Part shown: in pieces, positions 26,802-33,843 of the stretch
Layout of the letters: the number at the start of each line of letters is the position of its first letter
Position numbering within the stretch: the first letter of the stretch is position 1
Source: a bacterium
Lineage (GTDB): Bacteria > Planctomycetota > UBA1135 > GCA-002686595
Length of the DNA: 64,000 nt
Direction of reading: 5' to 3'
Assembly (NCBI GenBank): GCA_024226735.1
Contig: JAAELL010000252.1
Location: forward strand, 1 to 64,000
Notes under the pieces: generated by a model
Told to the model about the DNA's origin: nothing
The model's database searches: none
The model's input: the letters and a program-made list of their open reading frames with translations, nothing else
Made by a program: the position numbers and the translations under genes

Positions 26802-27560
26802 GCGCGCGGGCGATTCGAGCGGCTTGCGTCCCAGCGCCGCTAGCGAGTGCCCCAGGGGCCATCGCCGGCGCTGGCCGAGTCGGCTCTCTGCGCGGAACAC
26901 GGCGGCCAGCGCGTCGTGCACCCTGCGCGGGAGGCGCAGCGACAGGTTCGTGTGCCCGCGCGCGAGGCCGACGCGCTCGACGGCCTTCAGCCCGAGCACG
27001 AGCGGTGCGATGACGCCGAACAGAGCGACGTTGGTGTGCGTGTCGTGCCCGAGCTCGAACCCGGCGCCGGTGAAGAGCTTCCGCAGCGCCGGACGGGCGT
27101 AGCGCCGGTGATGCCCCGACACGCGGTCGTTCTCGGCGTAGAGCCAGGGGTGCGCGGGCACGTGCACGAACACGTGTCCGCCCGGGCGTAGAACGCGCGA
27201 CACTTCGGCCAGTGCGGCCGCGTCGCGCTCGATGTGCTCGAGGACGTCGAACAGCGTGACGAGGTCGAAGCTCGCGTCGGCGAAGGGCAGCGCCTCGCCC
27301 CCCGCGCGCACACCCCGTGCGAACCCGCGCTCGCGGCAGGCGGCGAGCATCGCCGGATCCCACTCGGTGTGGGTCACCGTCCCGAGCCGCGCCAGCGGAG
27401 CGAGGAAGCCGCCGGAGCCCGCGCCGACGTCGAGGATGCGTGGGGCATCCGTGCCCGCGAGCACGTCCTCGATCAGCGCCATGCACACCGCGCGCCGACC
27501 GCGGAACCACCAGTGCTCCGCTTCGAGCTCGAGGAGCTGACGGTACGCGAGAGCTTTCAC
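26685..27560 (-). CDS. SAM-dependent methyltransferase
   Basis: A 291-residue class I methyltransferase (Methyltransf_11 type). Motif I is ILDVGAGSGGFLAPLARLG, later motifs are FDLVTLFDVLEHIERD and VLRPGGHVFVHVPAHPWLY. The GTG at 27560 overlaps the upstream stop as GTGA, so it is translationally coupled. Relatives usually end near the phrase SLAALGRKP; here the frame runs about 40 residues further and overlaps the convergent beta-helix gene by 117 bp, so the tail may be a lost stop. The substrate is probably a polysaccharide or lipid-linked glycan intermediate, judged only from the neighbours. Confidence 0.78.
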   Translation of the reverse strand: MKALAYRQLLELEAEHWWFRGRRAVCMALIEDVLAGTDAPRILDVGAGSGGFLAPLARLGTVTHTEWDPAMLAACRERGFARGVRAGGEALPFADASFDLVTLFDVLEHIERDAAALAEVSRVLRPGGHVFVHVPAHPWLYAENDRVSGHHRRYARPALRKLFTGAGFELGHDTHTNVALFGVIAPLVLGLKAVERVGLARGHTNLSLRLPRRVHDALAAVFRAESRLGQRRRWPLGHSLAALGRKPLESPARLLERDGNGVGEVGRRAGVEIAVPGLEVPSLASHHRHRR

Positions 27561-28426
27561 AGTGGCTCCGCGACGACGATCATCTCGTCGAGTGGATTGA
27601 TGTAGACGACGGGGTTGCCGAGCGCCAGTAGAGGGGCGAGAGCGCGTGTCGCCCACGGGCCGAGGCGCCCCGAGCGCTCGACGAGGAAGTCGAGGCGCAC
27701 GTACTTTCCGGCCGCGCGCGTCGTGCGGCTCGTCACGCGGAGACCGGCCGCGGCGAGCGCGCGCGAGAGCGTCGTCGGCGAGAAGTGTACGAGGTGCTCC
27801 TCGTGCTTGTAGTGGTGCCAGCGCCTGCCGAGCGCGCGCGCCGCGAGGCTGGCCACGTTCTGGGTCTCGAGCACGATGCGTCCGCCGGGTGCGAGCCAGC
27901 TGCGCGCGCGGCGCAGGGCGCCGACCGGATCGGGCAAGTGCTCGAGGACGTCCCAGAGGGTGACGAGGTCGAAGGTCTCGCCCGGCTCGAACAGCATGAG
28001 GTCCGATCCGTCGACCGGCGCGCCGAGGCGCTCCTCGGCGATCGCGCGCATCGGCTCGGAGGGCTCGAGGCCCCGCACCGTCCAGCCCGACTCGAGCATC
28101 ACCAAGAGGAAGGCCCCGCCCGCGCAGCCGACGTCGAGCACGCGGCCGGGGCGAGGGAACAGCGGCTCGATACCGCGCAATCTGCGCGCGAAGGTCTTGC
28201 GCTGCAGCGCGAGGTCGCCCGCGTAGTCCGAGTAGCCCTTGCGCCGCGCGGCGTCCGAACGCCAGTAGGTCGCGTCGTACACCGACTCGATCAGGTCGAG
28301 CGCGCGCGGGCTCACGTAGTCGAGCCCACACGAGTCACAGGTGCGCACGGTGAACGGCTCTTCGTGGAACCGGACGCTCGAGGGCGCATCGCCGCACAGG
28401 GCGCAGCTGACCTCGCAGAGGTTCAC
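27557..28426 (-). CDS. SAM-dependent methyltransferase with N-terminal Cys knuckles
   Basis: A 289-residue protein with CALC and CDSC pairs near the N-terminus (likely zinc binding), then a class I methyltransferase core: VLDVGCAGGAFLLVMLESG (motif I), TFDLVTLWDVLEHLPDP and WLAPGGRIVLETQNV. Such zinc-knuckle methyltransferases are common in surface-polysaccharide clusters, often acting on nucleotide or lipid-linked sugars. It overlaps the upstream oxidoreductase by 4 bases (ATGA) and the downstream methyltransferase by 3 bases, forming a tight three-gene unit. Confidence 0.82.
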   Translation of the reverse strand: MNLCEVSCALCGDAPSSVRFHEEPFTVRTCDSCGLDYVSPRALDLIESVYDATYWRSDAARRKGYSDYAGDLALQRKTFARRLRGIEPLFPRPGRVLDVGCAGGAFLLVMLESGWTVRGLEPSEPMRAIAEERLGAPVDGSDLMLFEPGETFDLVTLWDVLEHLPDPVGALRRARSWLAPGGRIVLETQNVASLAARALGRRWHHYKHEEHLVHFSPTTLSRALAAAGLRVTSRTTRAAGKYVRLDFLVERSGRLGPWATRALAPLLALGNPVVYINPLDEMIVVAEPL

Positions 28427-29823
28427 CCGAAGTACTCCGCCTGGGCGGCGACGACCTCCGTCTGCGCGCGGTGCCCCGCGAGCAGCGCGCGCGCCGCCTT
28501 GCGGCCCATCGCGATCGAGTGGTCCATGTTGTTGTATCGGAAGAGCCCCTGGCGACCGGTCGACGTGAAGTTCTCGAGCTCTTGCACGGCGCTGCGGACC
28601 CGCTGCAGGCGTGGCTGGTACGTGGTGTCGTAGACCGGGTAGGCGTGGCTCAGCCGGCGGACGGCGAGCGGTCGCGTGCGACCCGGCTCGACGAGCCCGG
28701 CGCGGCCGAGGTCACCGGCGGCGACCTCGGCCGCGGCCGCCGGAGCGAGGTTCCACGTCGCGTCGCCGGGGCGGCAGGTGATCTCGCAGCACACCGCGGT
28801 ACGATCTCCGGGCGCGGCGTCGTCAGAGAAGTTCTTGAACTCGGAGATGCGGTGGATCGTCAGGTGGCGCTCGGGCAGGTAGATCCAGTGGTCGGCGGAG
28901 ACGGACGGCTGGAGGACCTCGAGGTAGACGAAGACGATCCCGACGTACTCGAGCTCCTGGGCCGCGGCGAGCGCGGGGGCGTCGATCGCCGGCGTGATCG
29001 CGGGCGTGAGGGTGGGCAGCGGGAGCGTGCTGATCACCTCGTCGCAACCGATGACGTTGCGCTTGCCGCCGACCTCCACGTGCACACGCTGGACGCGCCT
29101 TCGGTCGCGTTCGATGCGCCGGACGGTGGCGCCGGTCAGCACCTCGCCGCCCGCGGCGCGGACCTTCTCTTCGTAGGCGCGCGCGAGTGCGCCGATGCCG
29201 CCGTTGCGCGGGTAGAGGAACTCGGCGGTCAGTCCACGCACGTCGCCGTCACGCGGCGGGAAGAGCGTCTGGCGCACGGCGTCGGCCAAGCTCTTCTGGC
29301 TGATGCGCTGGCTGGCCCAGTCGGCACTGATGTCGCGCGGCGACATGCACCAGGCCTTCTCGGTGTACGTGCCGAAGAACAGCTCGTAGAGGGTGCGCCC
29401 GAAGCGCCGCGTCACCCAGCTCTCGAAGTTGTCGTCGGGGATCGGCGCCATGCGGTCGCGGACGCGGATCGCGAGGTAGTCCCAGATCGAACGCGCGAGC
29501 AAGCCGGGCGGCAGGTTGCGCAGCACGTTGCCGGTGCGCAGCGGGTAGTCGAAGTAGCGGCCGAGCAGGTGGATCCGTGAGCGACGCTCGCGCACGACGA
29601 CGTCGTCGTCGAGCACCTCGTACACGTGCCGCTCGAGCTCCGCGTCGCGCGAGTAGAAGCGGTGCGGGCCGAAGTCGAGCCAGTACTCGCCTACCCGAAA
29701 GCTGCGCGCCATTCCGCCCACGGCTGGCTCGCATTCGACGAGGGTGACCCGGCGGCCGGCTCGGCTGAGCTCGTAGGCCGCCGCCAATCCGGAGAGCCCG
29801 GCGCCGAGGACGAGGACGTGCAT
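28423..29823 (-). CDS. FAD-dependent oxidoreductase (amine-oxidase / UDP-galactopyranose mutase-like)
   Basis: A 466-residue flavoprotein with an N-terminal Rossmann dinucleotide site VLVLGAGLSGLAAAYELSRAG and the adjacent GGMARSF block of the NAD(P)-binding Rossmann-like/protoporphyrinogen-oxidase superfamily. DFGPHRFYS and the C-terminal FRYNNMDHSIAMGRKAA, which closes the FAD site, match a subfamily often found with glycan genes. The reaction is unknown; UDP-galactopyranose mutase-like or desaturase-like roles are possible. First gene of the unit with the two methyltransferases. Confidence 0.8.
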   Translation of the reverse strand: MHVLVLGAGLSGLAAAYELSRAGRRVTLVECEPAVGGMARSFRVGEYWLDFGPHRFYSRDAELERHVYEVLDDDVVVRERRSRIHLLGRYFDYPLRTGNVLRNLPPGLLARSIWDYLAIRVRDRMAPIPDDNFESWVTRRFGRTLYELFFGTYTEKAWCMSPRDISADWASQRISQKSLADAVRQTLFPPRDGDVRGLTAEFLYPRNGGIGALARAYEEKVRAAGGEVLTGATVRRIERDRRRVQRVHVEVGGKRNVIGCDEVISTLPLPTLTPAITPAIDAPALAAAQELEYVGIVFVYLEVLQPSVSADHWIYLPERHLTIHRISEFKNFSDDAAPGDRTAVCCEITCRPGDATWNLAPAAAAEVAAGDLGRAGLVEPGRTRPLAVRRLSHAYPVYDTTYQPRLQRVRSAVQELENFTSTGRQGLFRYNNMDHSIAMGRKAARALLAGHRAQTEVVAAQAEYFG

Positions 29824-29901
29824 GGGAAGCGGCGCACGGTGACCACCCCGCCGGACTCGACGGGGATAGGGTGGTTCAGGCGTGGCGTCTCGAGAAGATC
29901 G

Positions 29902-31791
29902 TCACGCGAGGGCGCCCGGCTTGAGGGTCTTGAAGGTGACCCGGAATGCGGTGCCTCCGCCCGGCCTCGGGAGCGCTTGGGCGCGCGCCCCGAGCGAGCG
30001 GGCCGTCAGGGACACCAGATGCAGGCCCAGGCCCGTCCCCACGGTCGTCCGTGTCGCCTCGTCTCCCAGGCGGTAGAAGGCTCCAAACACCTTCGTACGC
30101 TCTCCGTCGGGGATGCCGGGGCCGCGATCGAGAACCTCCAGCACCGCCCTGCCCTTGCGGTTGAGGCGGGTCAGGACGCGGATCGGCTCGGCGCCGGGCG
30201 CTTGCGAGTCGACGGGTGCGTACTTGCGCGCGTTCTCGACGAGGTTGACCAGGATCGCGTGCACGCCTTCCGCCGTCAGGAGCACGGGCGGGAGGTCGCG
30301 CGCGAGCTCGAACACGAGGTCCTCCTCCTCGGTGCCCCGGTTCAAGAGGAGCTCGCTCTCCTGCTTGACGATCTCCTCGTTGAGGTCGCCGGGCCGGGGT
30401 TCGGGGGCGCCGACCCCGAGCCGACGCTTCTCGAGCACACGGTCGACGAGCGTGTCGAGCCGGTTCGCCTCGCGCACGATTCGCGTCAGGTACTCCTGGC
30501 GCTTCTCCTCGTCAGTGACCCAGCCGTCCTTCAGCATTTCGCCGAACAGCTTCACCGTGGCGACGGGCGTGCGCAGCTCGTGCGTGACCGACGCGACGAA
30601 GTTCTCGGTTCGCCGCGCCTGCTCCTGTGACGCGCGGATGCTGCCGAGGAGCAGCCGCAGTCCGATGATCAGCGACACGATCATCACGATCGCGACCCCG
30701 CCGAACCAGAAGAGCTGTCGGCGGAAGTTGTGTCTCATTCGCCCCTCGTTGACCGCGACCCTCATCAGCCCGAGATCGCGGTCGGCGGGGTAGTCGAACA
30801 TCACTTCCTCGAAGCGGTCGAAGAGCTGCACCTCCTGGACGGCGTGCCCCTCGCCAATGGAGGCCGCCGGGTAGTTCTTCACGAGCAGCTGCTGCGACTG
30901 GCCCAGCGCGTCGCTCGCGATCTCGCCGGGGAGATCGACGAGGAGCCAGTCGGGGTCGACCAAGAAGCCCTGGACGTCGTAGGTCATGTACTCGAGCACT
31001 TCGAAGCAGTCCGGGAGCTCGACGTCGGTCTCGTAGGCGGGGATGTGGATCTTGCGTGCCACGATGATCCACCGCCGCCCGTCCCCCGCACGGACGACGC
31101 GGATCATGAAGGGCATGACGTTGACCGCGATCGTCTCGTCCTGCAGCTCCCGGATGTGCGCGAGGTCGTCCGCGATGCAGTTCGGCTCACGTCCCTGGTG
31201 CAGGTTGACCGCGACGTGGGGGATCGGTCGCAAGCGCTGCTCGGCGTCGTCCGTCTCCAGCAGTCGATTGATCTCCGAATGGATCATCGTCGCGGGCCTC
31301 GAGGCGAACTCGCCCGCGATGGTCTCGGTGATCAGGTCGACGTGGTTGTTCTTGATTTCCTCGTGGTCGACCGTGATGTCGTTCCCGCCGTAGAACATCG
31401 CGATCTCGCCGAACTGCTCGAGCGCGTCGAACGAGAACCAGGCCGCGATGCCCTCCGGACGGTCGGGGCCGATGTAGAGCGGCGAGGCCTCGAACGGGAT
31501 GATTCCCGTCGTGGCCTCGCCCGCGTACATGTCCTGCTGGTAGTGGAAGAAGGGGCGGTCTTGCTCGCTCTCGAGCAGGTCCTCGAAGCGTCTCTCCAAC
31601 GCACCGAGGATGCGCGACGCCGCGTCGACCGCGTCGGTCGGCACCTCCTCCAGCCGTCGCTCGTGATCGGTCGTGATCTGCTGCCAGAGCAGGACGCCGA
31701 AGACGAGCGCGGGCAAAACGACCAAGAGGCCGTAGAGGAAGAGCACCGTGCGCTCCGTGCCGAACGTGCGGTCGCGGAGACCCGAGAGCAT
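29902..31791 (-). CDS. Sensor histidine kinase
   Basis: A 629-residue membrane histidine kinase. Membrane segments lie at about 17-37 (LFLYGLLVVLPALVFGVLLW) and 356-382 (FWFGGVAIVMIVSLIIGL), leaving an extracytoplasmic sensor region of about 320 residues that I do not recognise. The HisKA phospho-acceptor is His404 in SVTHELRTPVATV; the ATPase domain has the N box VNLVENARKYAP, the G1 box DRGPGIPDG and the G2 box GTGLGLHLV. It is 56 bases downstream of the response regulator, with which it should form a two-component pair. Confidence 0.92.
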   Translation of the reverse strand: MLSGLRDRTFGTERTVLFLYGLLVVLPALVFGVLLWQQITTDHERRLEEVPTDAVDAASRILGALERRFEDLLESEQDRPFFHYQQDMYAGEATTGIIPFEASPLYIGPDRPEGIAAWFSFDALEQFGEIAMFYGGNDITVDHEEIKNNHVDLITETIAGEFASRPATMIHSEINRLLETDDAEQRLRPIPHVAVNLHQGREPNCIADDLAHIRELQDETIAVNVMPFMIRVVRAGDGRRWIIVARKIHIPAYETDVELPDCFEVLEYMTYDVQGFLVDPDWLLVDLPGEIASDALGQSQQLLVKNYPAASIGEGHAVQEVQLFDRFEEVMFDYPADRDLGLMRVAVNEGRMRHNFRRQLFWFGGVAIVMIVSLIIGLRLLLGSIRASQEQARRTENFVASVTHELRTPVATVKLFGEMLKDGWVTDEEKRQEYLTRIVREANRLDTLVDRVLEKRRLGVGAPEPRPGDLNEEIVKQESELLLNRGTEEEDLVFELARDLPPVLLTAEGVHAILVNLVENARKYAPVDSQAPGAEPIRVLTRLNRKGRAVLEVLDRGPGIPDGERTKVFGAFYRLGDEATRTTVGTGLGLHLVSLTARSLGARAQALPRPGGGTAFRVTFKTLKPGALA

Positions 31792-31847
31792 CAGCCGGCT
31801 CCCCTGGGAGAACGGTGCGCCAGGAGTTCGGCCATGCTCACCGACGA

Positions 31848-32603
31848 CTAGCTATACCAGCGGTATCCCTTGCCGCGCACCGTCTGAATCAACGTGGGCT
31901 CGGAAGGGTTCGGTTCTACCTTGCGCCGCAGGCCGACGATGTGGATGTCGACGGTGCGTGTCTCGACATTGGCACTCTGGTAGTGCCAGACGTCGAGCAA
32001 AAGGTCTTCACGCGTCACGACGCGGTCGCGGTGTTGGATCAGGTAGGCGAGGATGTCGCCCTCGCGCGGCGTCAGCGCCAAGGTCTTGCCGTCGCGATGC
32101 ACCTCGAGCCGCTGCAGGTCGACGCGGATGTCGTCGGGCAGCTCGAGGAACTGCGGCGGGGCCGTGTCCATCTCAACGCGCCGGAACTGGGCTTCGACGC
32201 GTGCGACCAGCTCGCGCGGTGAGAACGGCTTCTTGAGGTAGTCGTCGGCGCCCATCTCGAAACCGCGCACCAGGTCCTCTTCGTCGGCCAAGGCCGTGAG
32301 GATCAGGACGCGACTCGTGATGCGCTCACCCCGCAGCTTCTCGAGGATCTCGAGTCCGCTCATACTCGGCAGCATCAGATCGAGCACGATCAGGTCCGGC
32401 TTGTCGGCGCGGATCCGCTCGAGCGCCTGTGCGCCGTCGTGCACGACGGCGACCTCGAACTTGGCGTGTTCGAGTGCGTCCTTGACGCCTATGGCCAGCG
32501 CTTCCTCGTCCTCGACGACCAGGACACGGCGGGTAGACGTAGCTTCGGTGGGGGGCGTTTCTTCGGACGCGGTCATAGCGGGGATGTTATGGGTCGTCGT
32601 CAT
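31848..32603 (-). CDS. OmpR/PhoB-family response regulator
   Basis: A 251-residue two-component regulator. The receiver domain has RVLVVEDEEAL, the phospho-acceptor Asp75 in LIVLDLMLPSMSG and the conserved Lys in YLKKPFSPREL; the C-terminal winged-helix DNA-binding domain has LTPREGDILAYLI and RTVDIHIVGLRRKVE, ending VRGKGYRWYS. The start at 32603 gives MTTTHNIPAM; an in-frame ATG at 32576 is also plausible. Its partner kinase is the next gene. Targets are unknown; the neighbours are envelope genes. Confidence 0.92.
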   Translation of the reverse strand: MTTTHNIPAMTASEETPPTEATSTRRVLVVEDEEALAIGVKDALEHAKFEVAVVHDGAQALERIRADKPDLIVLDLMLPSMSGLEILEKLRGERITSRVLILTALADEEDLVRGFEMGADDYLKKPFSPRELVARVEAQFRRVEMDTAPPQFLELPDDIRVDLQRLEVHRDGKTLALTPREGDILAYLIQHRDRVVTREDLLLDVWHYQSANVETRTVDIHIVGLRRKVEPNPSEPTLIQTVRGKGYRWYS

Positions 32604-32713
32604 GGTAGCGCTTCGAGGGATGGCAAAGCAGCCCCCGATCGGGTGGCAGGAGTCGTAGGAGTTCAAGGGCGCGCCGCAGTCGCGCTGAGTCCGTGCGGGC
32701 TGGCGAGCCTTTG

Positions 32714-32730
32714 GACCTACCGCGTAGGTC
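32714..32730. promoter_or_regulatory. Perfect 7-bp hairpin upstream of the response regulator
   Basis: GACCTAC-CGC-GTAGGTC lies in the 276-base gap between the GT2 gene stop and the response-regulator start. It could be an operator or part of a terminator for the glycosyltransferase gene; no T-run follows on either strand. The rest of this gap shows no gene. Confidence 0.35.
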
Positions 32731-32879
32731 GGGTCTGGAGTACGGGAGCGTTCTGCAAGCTCCGCGTAGCCAGGAGTCATTACGTCTTCACTACGCCGCC
32801 CGCGCCCGAGCATGGGCGGAGATGTCGTAAGTCCCTTGTAGGTACAGCCCTAGGTCAGGCCTCCCGCCCCACGGGCCCC

Positions 32880-33737
32880 CTACGCGTACCGTTTCAAGAC
32901 GCGCCGCAGCGCGATTCGGCCGAGGTCGAATGCCGCCGAGGGAACGGCGCTCGACAGGCGGACCTTCGAGCCGCCGCGGTGCTCCCAGGTCACCGGGACC
33001 TCGACGAGGGTCAGCTCCTGGCTCTTGCTCGCGCACGCGACCTCGGCGTCGAACGCCCAGCCGTCGAGCTCGCAGCGCGCGAACACGTCCCGCGCGGCGT
33101 GGAGGCGAAAGCCCTTGAAGCCGCACGTGAAGTCCGAGATCGGCGTGCCCAGGACGAGGGCGGCGAGGGACGTGAACCCGCGTCCGAGCCATTCGCGCAG
33201 CGCGGGCTGGCGCAAGACGAGCTCGGCGCCGGGTGCGCGGCGGCTGCCGAAGACGACGTCGGCACCGTCGTCCAGCGCCGCGATCATGCGCGGCAGGGCC
33301 TCGAGATCGGTCGAGAGGTCCGCATCCATGCACACGATCCGTGCACCGCGCGCGGCGAACATCCCCGTCCGGACCGCGGCACCCTTGCCGTGGTTGCGAG
33401 CGAGGGAGAGCACCTCGATCCGCGGGTCGTGCTGTTGCCAAGACACGAGCACCTCCGCGCTCGCGTCGCGCGAGCCGTCGTCGACGCACACGACCTCGAA
33501 GTCCGGATCGATGCGCTCGAGGACGGCGACGAGCCGCGCGAGCGACGAATCCAGCACGGGGGCTTCGTCGAAGATCGGGATGACGACCGAGAGCGAGGGC
33601 GAGCGCGGCGCACCCGGGGCCGCGAGGGCGAGGGGCGCGAAGGACTCGGGGACGGTCCCGGATTGAAGGGCCGGCTGGGAGATCACTTGGGACACTGGCT
33701 GCTGGGACACTGGCTGCGGGACACTGGTGTGAGTCAT
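32880..33737 (-). CDS. Family 2 glycosyltransferase (polyprenyl-phosphate sugar synthase-like)
   Basis: A 285-residue GT-A enzyme. SLSVVIPIFDEAPVLD, VVCVDDGSRDAS and the metal-site CMDADLSTDLEALP are GT2 hallmarks, and DFTCGFKGFRLHAARDVF fits the dolichyl/undecaprenyl-phosphate glucosyl- or mannosyltransferase-like subgroup. It would load a sugar onto a lipid carrier for use by a GT-C enzyme, which fits the divergent YfhO-like gene beside it. Start ATG 33737 is preferred; a GTG at 33755 adds six residues. The first 30 residues are low complexity (Ser/Pro/Gln/Val), encoded by tandem repeats, and lie outside the catalytic fold. Confidence 0.85.
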   Translation of the reverse strand: MTHTSVPQPVSQQPVSQVISQPALQSGTVPESFAPLALAAPGAPRSPSLSVVIPIFDEAPVLDSSLARLVAVLERIDPDFEVVCVDDGSRDASAEVLVSWQQHDPRIEVLSLARNHGKGAAVRTGMFAARGARIVCMDADLSTDLEALPRMIAALDDGADVVFGSRRAPGAELVLRQPALREWLGRGFTSLAALVLGTPISDFTCGFKGFRLHAARDVFARCELDGWAFDAEVACASKSQELTLVEVPVTWEHRGGSKVRLSSAVPSAAFDLGRIALRRVLKRYA

Positions 33738-33843
33738 GGTCTCAGGGGGGGACACTGTCCTAAGATCGGTGGCCTGAGATTCGGGGCGGTTCGGCGTTCA
33801 TCGACGCGCCCGCCCCCCCGAGCGCAGCGAATCCTCCTTTCCC

